NCBI RefSeq assembly: GCF_001922585.1 | Contig: NZ_MRBS01000002.1 | Coordinates: forward strand, 434,001-498,000 | Direction of reading: 5' to 3' | Length of the DNA: 64,000 nt | Source: Pantoea sp. 1.19 | GTDB taxonomy: Bacteria > Pseudomonadota > Gammaproteobacteria > Enterobacterales > Enterobacteriaceae | Shown here: positions 8,251-16,385 of the stretch, piece after piece | How positions within the stretch are numbered: position 1 is the first letter of the stretch | How the letters are laid out: every line of letters begins with the position of its first letter | The notes under the pieces: model-generated | Databases searched by the model: none | What the model saw: only the letters and a program-made list of their open reading frames with translations | Told to the model about the DNA's origin: nothing | Made by a program: the position numbers and the translations under genes

Positions 8251-10182
8251 ATGCAACCGATTATCTCGCTGCGTGACGTTTCGCGCGCCTGGACGATAGG
8301 CGGCCAGCATGTGACCGTGCTGCAGGACATCTCCCTCAGTATCGATCCCGGTGAAATGGTGGCCATTGTCGGCGCATCCGGCTCCGGCAAATCCACCCTG
8401 ATGAACCTGATTGGCTGCCTGGATCGTCCGACCGGCGGCGAAGTGTGGCTGAACGCCATTCCTACGCACCGCGCCGATGCGCGCCAGCTGGCCGAACTGC
8501 GCAGCCGCTATCTGGGCTTTATTTTTCAGCGCTATCATCTGCTGCCCTGGCTGACCGCCAGCGAAAACATCGCCATGCCGGCACGCTACACCGCGATGCC
8601 GGCCAGCGAGCTGCAGGCGCGGCGCGCCTCGCTGGCGCAACAGCTGGGCATCGCCGACCATCTGCATCACCGGCCAGCTCAGCTGTCCGGCGGCCAGCAG
8701 CAGCGGGTCAGCGTCTGTCGGGCGCTGATTAACGGTGCGCCGCTGATCCTTGCCGATGAGCCAACCGGGGCGCTCGACAGCGCCAGCGGGGCCGCACTGA
8801 TGCAAATTCTGCATCGCCTGCATGCGGCCGGCCACACGGTGGTGATGGTCACGCACGATCCCACCATCGCCCGCCAGGCGCAGCGAGTCGTCACTCTGCA
8901 CGACGGGACTATCGTGAGCGATGTCCGTCAGACAGCACGCGACGCGCCAGTGCCGCTGACCGCCCGCGCGCCGGGCCGGGCGCCGCTGCCCGCCAGGCTG
9001 GGCAGCGCGATGCTCATGGCGCTTCGTGCCCTGCAGGGACACCGCCTGCGAGCCTTCCTGTCGATGCTGGGGATCATTATCGGGATCGCCTCGGTGGTCT
9101 CCTCGATGGCAATCGGAGAAGGCGCCCGTCGCGCGATCATGGCGGAAGTGGGCCAGCTGGGTAGCACCACGCTGACGATTCATCCGGGAACCGGCTGGGG
9201 TAATCAGCCGGCCTGGATGTCGCGTGCGCTGACGTTAGCGGACGTGGCCAGCCTGCAGACGCTGCCGTGGGTCAGCGGCGTGTCACCGCTGTTCAGCAGC
9301 ACCGCACTGGCGGTGTACCGCGATCGTCACGCCGATCTGATGCTGCAAGGCGTCGCGCAGGATTATGCGACACTGCAGGGGCTGCACATCACGCACGGTC
9401 AGGCTTTTAGCTCGAGGGACGTACGGGACGGCGAGCCGGTAGTGATCCTCGATAACACCGCTCGCGCGACGCTGTTTCCCAACGAGGCCGATCCCAGCGG
9501 GCACATTGTGCAGATCGCCGGCGCCCCCTGGCGCGTGATAGGCGTAGCCTCGCGTCCCGGTCCGCAGGTCATTGGCGGCTTGATGGCCGGCTGGGTCCCC
9601 TGGACCTCCCTCCAGCAGCGACTGGCAGGCGATCGTCCGCTGGAGGGCATTGTGCTGCGTTTCTCACCGCCGCTGACGCCGGCCACCGCCGCGCAGCGCG
9701 TTGAACGTCACCTGCTGCGCACGCACGGACAGCGCGACTTTTTTACCCAAACCGACGACCAGCTGGCCGCCGCCTTGCAAAAAACCGCCGACTCCATGTC
9801 GCTGCTGATCACCGCCATTGCGGCGATCTCACTGCTGGTCGGCGGCGTGGGCGTGATGAATATCATGCTGGTGTCGGTGACCGAACGTACGCATGAGATA
9901 GGCATCCGACTCTCCGTCGGCGCCCGCCCGGCAGATATTCTGATCCAGTTTTTGATCGAGGCGGTCACCCTTTGCTGCCTGGGCGGCGCGGCCGGCGTGC
10001 TGGCGTCGTGGCTGGCAGGGCAGATCTTTGCGCTGTTTACGCCGGCCTTTCCGATGGTTTTCACCCTGCTACCTCTGTTACTGGCCTGCGGCGTATCCGC
10101 CACCATCGGCCTGATCTTTGGCTATTTTCCGGCGCGCAAAGCTTCCCGCCTGCCGCCGACGGAGGCGCTGGCACGCGAATGA
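8251..10182 (+). CDS. MacB-type ABC transporter (ATPase-permease fusion)
   Basis: A 643-residue protein. The N-terminal ATPase (residues ~1-235) shows Walker A GASGSGKST, signature LSGGQQQRVSVCRAL, Walker B LILADEPTGALD and the switch His in VMVTHD. Four transmembrane helices frame a large periplasmic domain (residues ~290-510), and a FtsX-type ending is present (LLVGGVGVMNIMLVSVTERT HEIGIRLSVGA region). MacB is mechanotransmissive: it drives substrates from the periplasm through MacA and TolC and does not pump from the cytoplasm. MacAB-TolC is known to export the disulfide-bonded enterotoxin STII. A periplasmic, oxidised form of the operon's peptide is therefore a sensible substrate. Confidence 0.92.
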   Translation: MQPIISLRDVSRAWTIGGQHVTVLQDISLSIDPGEMVAIVGASGSGKSTLMNLIGCLDRPTGGEVWLNAIPTHRADARQLAELRSRYLGFIFQRYHLLPWLTASENIAMPARYTAMPASELQARRASLAQQLGIADHLHHRPAQLSGGQQQRVSVCRALINGAPLILADEPTGALDSASGAALMQILHRLHAAGHTVVMVTHDPTIARQAQRVVTLHDGTIVSDVRQTARDAPVPLTARAPGRAPLPARLGSAMLMALRALQGHRLRAFLSMLGIIIGIASVVSSMAIGEGARRAIMAEVGQLGSTTLTIHPGTGWGNQPAWMSRALTLADVASLQTLPWVSGVSPLFSSTALAVYRDRHADLMLQGVAQDYATLQGLHITHGQAFSSRDVRDGEPVVILDNTARATLFPNEADPSGHIVQIAGAPWRVIGVASRPGPQVIGGLMAGWVPWTSLQQRLAGDRPLEGIVLRFSPPLTPATAAQRVERHLLRTHGQRDFFTQTDDQLAAALQKTADSMSLLITAIAAISLLVGGVGVMNIMLVSVTERTHEIGIRLSVGARPADILIQFLIEAVTLCCLGGAAGVLASWLAGQIFALFTPAFPMVFTLLPLLLACGVSATIGLIFGYFPARKASRLPPTEALARE

Positions 10183-11558
10183 AATCGGCTTTTCTGCTTA
10201 TTCTCCTGCTGCTTTCCGGCTGCGGTTCGCTGACCCGCAGTGAGTATCAGCGACCGCTGCTCTCGCTGCCGCAGCAGTGGCCCGCCGCCCGCTCCACGGA
10301 TCGAACGCCTCCGGCAGCCAACTGGTGGGAGACCTTTGGCGATCCACGCCTTTCGCGGCTGATTGCCGCAGTGCTGGCCAGCAATAACGATTTGGCCGCC
10401 GCCGGCATTCGCCTGCAGCAGGCGCGGGTGGCGGCCGGACTTGCCGCCGGCAATCTGACGCCCGACGTCAGCGCCGACAGCGGCGCCAGCAACCGTCAGG
10501 CGCTGCGCGGCGCTGCATCCCGGGAAAGCTACCGTAGCGCCCTGAACCTCAGCTACGAGCTGGACCTGTGGGGCAAGCTGGCGCGCACTCGCGAAGCGCG
10601 CGACTGGCAGGCCGTTGCCAGCGCTGCGGACTATCAGGCCACGCTGCTGAGCACCATTGGCACCACCGCGCAGCTTTACTGGAACATTGCGCAGTACAAC
10701 CAGCAGTACCGTAACCTGCAGCAGCGGCAGATGATTGCCGCGCAAACCACCCGGCAGGTTGCGGTGCGGCTGCGCGCCGGCCAGGTGGGGCGCCTCGATC
10801 TGCTGCAGGCGCAGCAGGCTGAACTGGCGCTGGATAACCAGATCAGCGTACTGATTCAGCAGCGCGCCAGCGCGCGGAATGCGCTGGCGCTGCTGCTGAA
10901 TCGTCCGGCGGAACAGCACGCGGCGGAAGCTCCGGCCATTGACCGCCTGCCGCCCCTGCCGCTGCGGCAGCAAACGCCGCTGGCGGTGCTGGCCAGCCGC
11001 CCCGATATTCAGGCGGCGGAATCGCGCCTGCGCGCCGCTCTGGCGGGCTGGGATGCGACGCGCCTGAGTTTTTATCCGACGCTGTCGCTCAACGCCTCGC
11101 TGGACGCCGGTAGCACCCTCTTCCGCCAATGGTTTCGCGAACCCGAGCGCAGCGTGGGGGCGCTGCTGACGCTGCCTTTTGTACAGTGGCACCACGGCCA
11201 GCTGACCATTCGCCAGGCCAGTCTGGAGATGCGCCAGGCCGCAGTGAGCTTTCGGCGCACTGCCTATGCCGCACTGGCGGAAGTGGATAACGCGTTGGCG
11301 CGCCGGCAAAGCGCCTGCGCACAAGCACAGCGGCTGCAGCAATCGCTGCGCCTCAGCGCTGAACGGCTGGATCTGACCCGTCAGCGCTACCTTGCCGGGG
11401 CGGTGGATTTCACCACGCTACTGGCTGCACAGGACAACAGGCTCGATCTCGATAACGCGCTGGCCCAGGCGCAAAACGACGTTCTCACCGCCACATTGCA
11501 GCTCTGGCTGGCCCAGGGCGGTGGCGATATGCACTACAGGATACTTTATGCACACTAA
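10179..11558 (+). CDS. TolC-family outer-membrane efflux lipoprotein (NodT/CusC type)
   Basis: A 459-residue protein, starting at ATG 10179 in an ATGA overlap with macB. MKSAFLLILLLLSGC is a lipoprotein signal peptide with the lipidated Cys15. The rest shows the duplicated OEP repeat: NWWETFGDPRLSRLI, long coiled-coil helices (NDLAAAGIRLQQARVAAGLA, RYLAGAVDFTTLL) and SLNASLD β-barrel segments. It forms the trimeric outer-membrane duct for the MacAB pair. Having its own duct means the system need not rely on housekeeping TolC. Its last 11 bases overlap the ketosynthase gene. Confidence 0.92.
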   Translation: MKSAFLLILLLLSGCGSLTRSEYQRPLLSLPQQWPAARSTDRTPPAANWWETFGDPRLSRLIAAVLASNNDLAAAGIRLQQARVAAGLAAGNLTPDVSADSGASNRQALRGAASRESYRSALNLSYELDLWGKLARTREARDWQAVASAADYQATLLSTIGTTAQLYWNIAQYNQQYRNLQQRQMIAAQTTRQVAVRLRAGQVGRLDLLQAQQAELALDNQISVLIQQRASARNALALLLNRPAEQHAAEAPAIDRLPPLPLRQQTPLAVLASRPDIQAAESRLRAALAGWDATRLSFYPTLSLNASLDAGSTLFRQWFREPERSVGALLTLPFVQWHHGQLTIRQASLEMRQAAVSFRRTAYAALAEVDNALARRQSACAQAQRLQQSLRLSAERLDLTRQRYLAGAVDFTTLLAAQDNRLDLDNALAQAQNDVLTATLQLWLAQGGGDMHYRILYAH

Positions 11559-12801
11559 ACATCAGCCCAAACGCGTCGTGGTCACCGGCTACGGCGCGGT
11601 GACCCCGCTTGGCGCCAGCGCCGCCGAAAGCTGGCAAAGCATCATGGACTCACGCCTTGGCTACCGCTACGTGGATAACGCCGCGCGCCAAATTCAGACC
11701 CGGTTTATGGGACTACTGCCGGAGGAGCCCAGCCTGAAGGGCATGCCGGCGGTGATACGTCGCCGGCTGCCGCGCTTTGCCCGCCTGACCGTCGGGGCAG
11801 CACGTCAGGCGATGCGCATGGCCTTTGGCGATGCCCTGCCCGGCGAGATTTACGATCCGCTGGCCTGCGGCGTCATCATGGGCACCGGCTGGGGCGGGCT
11901 GGACGAAAGCTACGATGCGCAGGCGGAGTTTGCCGCCAGCGGCGTCACCTCGCCGTTTAACTGTTTTTTTGCCATGCCGAGCGTCACCTCCGCGGCCTGC
12001 AGCCAGTTCTGGGGGCTACAGGGCTATCAAAATACCGTTATCGCCGCCTGTGCCACCGGCACCATGGTGGTCGGTGACGCCTTTACGGCGATCCGCAGCG
12101 GTCGGGCATCGATGATGCTGGCCGGGGCCGGCGAGTCGCTTACCAGCCACTGCGCCGTGTGGAACATCGACGTACTCGGGGCGCTCAGTAAAGAGGGGGA
12201 AGACCCGCAGCGCGCCAGCTGCCCGTTTAGCGCGCACCGCAGCGGTTTTGTCCTGGCCGAGGGCGCAGCGGTGCTCTGTCTGGAGGAGCGCGACAGCGCG
12301 CTGGCGCGCGGCGCGACCCTCCTTGGCGAAATCACCGGCTACGCGAACTACTCTGATGCCTGGGACTTTACCTCACCGGCCGAAGACTGCGCGGCGCGGG
12401 TGCAAACCATCCGTCAGGCGCTGGCGCAGGCGCAGCTCACCGCCGCACAGCTCGACTATATCAACGCGCACGGCACCTCAACCCCGCTGAACGACGCCAA
12501 TGAAACCCGGGCACTGAAGATGGCACTGGGCAGGCAGGCGTATGCAATTCCCACCTCCAGTACCAAATCTTACTCCGGTCACCTGATCTCCGCCGCCGGC
12601 GTCTTCGAAAGCATCGTCTGCCTGCAGGCGATGGCCCACGGCATCATGCCGGCCACCGCTAACTATCAGCAGCCGGATCCCGTCTGCGACCTTGACTACA
12701 TTGTTGACGGTCATCGCGCCGGTCATCTACGGCGCACGCTGAACCTCAGCTTCGGCTTCGGCGGCGCCAACGCCGCGCTGGTCCTGGAGCGCGCATCATG
12801 A
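11548..12801 (+). CDS. β-ketoacyl-ACP synthase, FabF (KAS II) type
   Basis: A 417-residue protein starting at ATG 11548. It carries the thiolase-fold signature RVVVTGYGAVTPLG and a complete Cys-His-His triad: Cys168 (IAACATGT), His308 (NAHGTSTPLND) and His345 (KSYSGH), with Lys340. It condenses malonyl-ACP with an acyl-ACP. There is no chain-length-factor partner, so it is not a classical type II PKS pair. It overlaps the outer-membrane gene by 11 bases, tying lipid synthesis to the exporter operon. Together with the next three genes it gives three of the four elongation activities; no enoyl reductase is present, so 3-hydroxy, 2-enoyl or polyene chains are possible products. Confidence 0.9.
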   Translation: MHTKHQPKRVVVTGYGAVTPLGASAAESWQSIMDSRLGYRYVDNAARQIQTRFMGLLPEEPSLKGMPAVIRRRLPRFARLTVGAARQAMRMAFGDALPGEIYDPLACGVIMGTGWGGLDESYDAQAEFAASGVTSPFNCFFAMPSVTSAACSQFWGLQGYQNTVIAACATGTMVVGDAFTAIRSGRASMMLAGAGESLTSHCAVWNIDVLGALSKEGEDPQRASCPFSAHRSGFVLAEGAAVLCLEERDSALARGATLLGEITGYANYSDAWDFTSPAEDCAARVQTIRQALAQAQLTAAQLDYINAHGTSTPLNDANETRALKMALGRQAYAIPTSSTKSYSGHLISAAGVFESIVCLQAMAHGIMPATANYQQPDPVCDLDYIVDGHRAGHLRRTLNLSFGFGGANAALVLERAS

Positions 12802-13586
12802 ATCGTCTGCTGCGCTACGGAATGGCCGACGCCCAACAGTGGGCCGCTTTCTCCGGGGACAACAATCCGATCCACTTCGATCCCGCGCGAGCCCGCGCGC
12901 TGGGTGGCAGCCAGCCCAGCGTGCACGGGATGCGTGCGCTGCTGGATGTTAAACAGGGCGCCAGCGCCAGCGTCAGCGACGCGGCCTGGCTGCGCTGTGC
13001 GGTGCGGCTGCGGCGACCGCTGTGGTGCGATACCGATTATCGCTTACAGCGCGATCCGCGCCGCGCCGGCGGCGTTCGCGTGATTGATTCGCAAGACGGG
13101 GCAACCTGCATCTCCTGTCAGATAACCGCAGCCCCGGACGGCTTCGGCGAGGCGGCGCTCCACCGCACGCGCCTCTCGCCGACCGCGATCGCGCCGCTTA
13201 GACGCGCCTTTGCCCCGCTGCTCCCCGGTGCGCAGCAGTGGCATTTTGCCGACGCGCTGCTGTTTCGTCATCTGATTCAGGATCCAGCCGTACTCCGCCA
13301 GCCGCCGCTGGCCAGTGAGCTACCGGCGGCCGCCACGCTGGAGAGCCTGTTCCGGCACTATTCGGTGGTCCAGACCCACCAGGAGACCCTGTTTGATCAC
13401 CGGCTGCTGGCCAGCTGGCAGCCGACGGCGATAGCGGACGATCTGATCGTGGAGACGCTGCCGCCGCTGGTGATTGGCACGCTCAGCGCCGGTGCGATCG
13501 TGCGCCTGACCGCCAGAACCCACTTTCATCATCTTGCCATCAGCAGCGCCATTACCCTGAAATGGGGGCCGCTGGGCACAGTGTAA
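12798..13586 (+). CDS. MaoC-type hot-dog dehydratase
   Basis: A 262-residue protein, coupled by ATGA to the ketosynthase. The sequence FSGDNNPIHFDPARARALGG followed by SVHGM matches the catalytic motif of R-specific enoyl-CoA hydratases (MaoC/PhaJ), with the Asp and His of D-x-NPIH present at residues ~21-26. The second half may be a degenerate second hot-dog unit, since the length is roughly twice one domain. In this operon it would dehydrate 3-hydroxyacyl-ACP, or hydrate in reverse. It replaces the usual FabZ/FabA enzyme, which suggests an unusual acyl product. Confidence 0.75.
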   Translation: MNRLLRYGMADAQQWAAFSGDNNPIHFDPARARALGGSQPSVHGMRALLDVKQGASASVSDAAWLRCAVRLRRPLWCDTDYRLQRDPRRAGGVRVIDSQDGATCISCQITAAPDGFGEAALHRTRLSPTAIAPLRRAFAPLLPGAQQWHFADALLFRHLIQDPAVLRQPPLASELPAAATLESLFRHYSVVQTHQETLFDHRLLASWQPTAIADDLIVETLPPLVIGTLSAGAIVRLTARTHFHHLAISSAITLKWGPLGTV

Positions 13587-13600
13587 GCCAAGGAGATACC

Positions 13601-13852
13601 GTGACTGTTTATGAAAAAATTTGCGAAATGATCTGTGATGCTAAGGATGTCGAACCGGCGACGCTAACGCCGGACACTACCCTGCCGGAGCTGGCACTCG
13701 ACAGCCTGGATTACGTTGAGCTGATGGTGCTGGCCAAACGTGAGTATCAGGTGACCCTGACCGCCGATGCCTTCATCCAGCACCCCACCATGACGCTGCG
13801 CGAGCTGAGCGCGCTGATCGCGGCGGAGCAGGAGCGTCAGCATGGCGGATAA
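13601..13852 (+). CDS. Acyl carrier protein
   Basis: An 83-residue protein. I chose GTG 13601 because AGGAG lies at 13591-13595, the ideal distance. The 4'-phosphopantetheine site is Ser35 in LALDSLDYVEL, and the helices around it match ACPs. Compared with FabD-type housekeeping ACP it lacks the run of acidic residues in helix II (LDYVELMVLAKREYQ), so it is probably dedicated to the operon's own ketosynthase and acyltransferase. It would need a phosphopantetheinyl transferase from elsewhere; none is in this operon. The last 11 bases overlap the reductase gene. Confidence 0.88.
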   Translation: MTVYEKICEMICDAKDVEPATLTPDTTLPELALDSLDYVELMVLAKREYQVTLTADAFIQHPTMTLRELSALIAAEQERQHGG

Positions 13853-14579
13853 CTGGGTATTGATCACCGGCGGCAGCCGCGGCATTGGCCAGGCGCTGGT
13901 GTGTCAGCTGGCGAGCGAATGGAGTATTTTCTTCACCGGTCGGCGCGAAGCGGGCATCGCGCAGACGCTGGCGCGGGCCCGCCCGGCGCAGGGTGCACGC
14001 TGGCTGGAAGGTGCCGTTTGTGACGGCAGCGATGATGCGGCAGTCACCCAGCTGGCCGCGCGGTTACTGGCAGAACGCGGGGCTCCCGCGGCCATCATTC
14101 ATAACGCCGGCATCGCCCGCGACGGTTTGCATATTCACCAGTCGCCACAGGCGTGGCGAACGCTACTGGATAATAATCTGATCGCCATCGTCAACTGGCA
14201 CCAGGCCCTGCTGCCCGCGATGATGGTCCGCGGTAGTGGTGCCATCGTGCTGATGTCCTCCGTGACCGCGTTTAAGGGCAACAGCGGCCAAACCGCCTAC
14301 GGCGCCAGTAAAGCGGCGATGATGGGGATGGCCCGATCGCTGGCCCAGGAAGTGGGCCGCTTTGGCCTGCGCGTCAACTGCCTGGCACCGGGGCTGATCG
14401 CCAGTGATATGCTGGATGACATTCCGGCGGCCAGGCTGAAAACGCTGCGGCAGGCCATCCCGCTGCGGCGGTTAGGCACTCCGGAGGAGGTCGCACACGC
14501 GGCGGCATTTCTGATTGCGGACCAGAGCCGCTATCTCACCGGGCACACCCTGGTGCTGGATGGCGGCCTCACCGCCTGA
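13842..14579 (+). CDS. 3-oxoacyl-ACP reductase, FabG-type SDR
   Basis: A 245-residue short-chain dehydrogenase. It has the cofactor loop TGGSRGIG, the NAG strand motif (IIHNAGIARDG), the catalytic Ser in LMSSVTAF and Tyr-x3-Lys in AYGASKAAM, and the C-terminal LVLDGG. It should reduce 3-ketoacyl-ACP with NADPH. It is the last gene of the coupled operon that starts at 3358. The following 640 bases contain no gene, which supports this as the operon end, although no clear intrinsic terminator is visible. Confidence 0.9.
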   Translation: MADNWVLITGGSRGIGQALVCQLASEWSIFFTGRREAGIAQTLARARPAQGARWLEGAVCDGSDDAAVTQLAARLLAERGAPAAIIHNAGIARDGLHIHQSPQAWRTLLDNNLIAIVNWHQALLPAMMVRGSGAIVLMSSVTAFKGNSGQTAYGASKAAMMGMARSLAQEVGRFGLRVNCLAPGLIASDMLDDIPAARLKTLRQAIPLRRLGTPEEVAHAAAFLIADQSRYLTGHTLVLDGGLTA

Positions 14580-15217
14580 CCCCGGCGGCGGGTCGTCGCA
14601 TTCAGGCGAGCCCGCCGCCGTCCACGCTGCAGTCCCCATCGCGACGCTTTCCCAACCCGCGCGCGGCGGCGAAGGGCTATCAAAGCCACTACTGAAATCG
14701 GTAAAACCACCCGCGCGCCGCGCGCGCCGGCGAAGGAGATCAAGACGTCCGATCCCGATTCATGTTTAAACCCGCGATCCCCCTCCGACGGCGAAGGCCT
14801 TGCCGGCCGAAAAAGCGGTCCCCGCCGCTTATCCTTTCAGATACGCACGCCGGCACTCCCGGACGCTTTACCCTCCGCCGCGTGATGGTAACAGCCTGCT
14901 CACGCCCCGCTAACCGTCCGGCCCCGTGCAGAAAAAGTCACCGGGGTCTCCTTCCTTTAGCACCGATAATGCCCGATGGCGGCAGCGGCGGGGGGCAGCG
15001 TTTCGATAACGGCTGCACAGCGCGGTTCTTTCTTTTTCTTGCGCGCGAACGGAATACGTCGAGGTGCGCGAAAATTAAGCAATCGCAGAACTAAAACATT
15101 AAAAAATATTATTAAATGGATAAAAAACCTATCTTTAAGCTTTTTAACTATTAATATTGCCTGCCCGATCGCGCAATTCCATACTGGCCACTCCATGATT
15201 TTGCTGGAGTATGACTC
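14580..15217 (+). other. Intergenic stretch after the peptide operon, no supported gene
   Basis: About 640 bases. The first ~460 are GC-rich and give only low-complexity Arg/Pro-rich translations in all frames, typical of non-coding GC-rich DNA. From about 15070 the sequence becomes AT-rich (poly-A and TTAA runs), which suits a promoter or silencer-bound region for the regulator gene at 15218. I see no transposase remnant or RNA gene. Confidence 0.5.
15190..15210 (+). promoter_or_regulatory. Inverted repeat in front of the PapI-like gene
   Basis: ACTCCA and TGGAGT form a 6-bp inverted repeat separated by nine bases. It ends eight bases before the ATG and includes the GGAG that acts as ribosome site. 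It could be an operator for autoregulation or a weak hairpin hiding the ribosome site. Evidence is the symmetry alone. Confidence 0.3.
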
Positions 15218-15553
15218 ATGAAATCTTCACCTTGCGCTTATCTACCGGGACCGGACAGTGATGCCCCGGTTCACCCCTTCGACAATTTGATGACCCTGGC
15301 ACAGGAAATGGGGATCGGTAAGGATGACATCGCATCCATCAATACCCCGGAAAAAATGCGCATCTTACATCTCCTGCAGGCGCACTCACCTTCCGGATTG
15401 TCAACGCGCGAGATAGCCAATTATTGTGGTATCTCTATCTATAAAGTGCGTCATTTACTGCTGCCGCTGGAGAAGTGCGATTGCGTGATCCGAAATAAGC
15501 GGCATAAACATCACCACTGGTATATCCCCGCCTCACTGCACTGTTCCGGCTGA
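15218..15553 (+). CDS. PapI/FaeA-like winged-helix regulator
   Basis: A 111-residue protein. Residues ~45-108 (MRILHLLQAHSP, LSTREIANYCGISIYKVRHLLLPLEKCDCVIRNKR, HWYI) match the short winged-helix fold of PapI/FaeA-type fimbrial regulators, which steer Lrp-dependent phase variation. The N-terminal ~44 residues are an extension not found in PapI itself. It is 13 kb from the fimbrial genes at the window start but brackets the peptide operon together with the LuxR-type gene. It may regulate fimbriae, the peptide operon, or distant genes. I see no clear paired GATC Lrp boxes here. Confidence 0.6.
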   Translation: MKSSPCAYLPGPDSDAPVHPFDNLMTLAQEMGIGKDDIASINTPEKMRILHLLQAHSPSGLSTREIANYCGISIYKVRHLLLPLEKCDCVIRNKRHKHHHWYIPASLHCSG

Positions 15554-15889
15554 ACCTGCCGACGTCAGTCGGCGGCGCGGGCGATCCCCGCAGCTCATTC
15601 CGGCAACTCCCCGGCTCACTGCTCGCCTCCGATCGTGCCGCCATCCGTAGCGGAGCGTCTCACCGCCGCGCCCGTCAGGGCAATGCCGCCCCGCGCGAGG
15701 CCGACAGGAGGCCGCGCCCGCGGCGCGGGAACGCGTCAGCGCCTGGCACGGCAGCCTCGCGTGACGCCCCACCGCCGTCTCAGCGTCCCGTGACGCGTAG
15801 CGCATAAAGTTTACTGCCGAAACCGTTCACCGTGCGAATGATAGGTGAGATTGCTGCGCACTGGTTTGACCACGGTTTAAACAGCTAAC

Positions 15890-15951
15890 TTGCACATCGG
15901 TAATAATCTCTTATAGTCATATGGCTTACCTTTATAGTCATATGACTTACC
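15890..15951 (+). promoter_or_regulatory. σ70-like promoter with tandem palindromic operators
   Basis: A -35 TTGCAC (15890-15895) and -10 TATAGT (15912-15917) are 16 bases apart. Two 20-base units, 15911-15930 and 15932-15951, match at 19 of 20 positions with a 21-base period. Each contains the palindrome AGTCATATGACT, perfect in the second unit and with one change in the first. The first copy covers the -10 box and the second the start of the transcript, an arrangement typical of repressor sites. The gene controlled is the DUF1471 gene at 15975. Confidence 0.6.
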
Positions 15952-15974
15952 TTCAATCATACAAGGAGTACGGC

Positions 15975-16229
15975 ATGAAGTTATTAAAAAGTATTATCAT
16001 TATCACCTCTCTGGCGTCCTTCTCTACCTTAGCTGCCCAGCAAATCACGCAGGAAGACGCGGCAAAGCATGAGAAAATCGGTACCATCAGCATCACAGAA
16101 GATGGCTTCACCATGGATAAAGATGGCCTCAGCAAAAAAGTCGATGAGAAGGGGGGTAAATATTACGTTATCACCTCAGAGCAGGGCCATCAGGACAATA
16201 AAACCATCAACGCAGACATCTATAAGTAA
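15975..16229 (+). CDS. DUF1471 (YhcN/BhsA family) periplasmic stress protein
   Basis: An 84-residue protein starting at ATG 15975 behind AAGGAG; an earlier in-frame ATG lies inside the repeats. A signal peptide (MKLLKSIIIITSLASFSTLAA) is followed by the family pattern: ITQEDAAKHEKIGTISI, then KKVDEKGGKYYVITS and a C-terminal ADIYK. DUF1471 members of E. coli (BhsA, YhcN, McbA) respond to acid, peroxide or metal stress and affect biofilm. The length equals the family norm. It is a single-gene unit with its own promoter and a terminator hairpin right behind it. Confidence 0.88.
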   Translation: MKLLKSIIIITSLASFSTLAAQQITQEDAAKHEKIGTISITEDGFTMDKDGLSKKVDEKGGKYYVITSEQGHQDNKTINADIYK

Positions 16230-16244
16230 CCCTCTCTGCGAATC

Positions 16245-16266
16245 GCCCTCCGCTGCGGCGGAGGGC
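16245..16266 (+). terminator. Intrinsic-type hairpin after the DUF1471 gene
   Basis: A perfect 9-bp stem GCCCTCCGC / GCGGAGGGC with a TGCG loop, 15 bases behind the stop codon and followed by TTCGG. The U-tract is poor, so termination may be partial. Confidence 0.6.
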
Positions 16267-16385
16267 TTCGGCCCGATCCGGGCCTGCACTTCCTCTGCGG
16301 CACGCCCGCGCGGCCAGCCGTCCCCTGGCACTCTTCACCCGGTTAGGGATATAATTCCGCCTCCCCCATCGCCCGCGAAAAGAAG

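Noticed and set aside
14515-14769. ORF after the FabG-type gene as a second small peptide
   Set aside because: No ribosome site, no double-glycine leader, and an Arg/Pro low-complexity composition.
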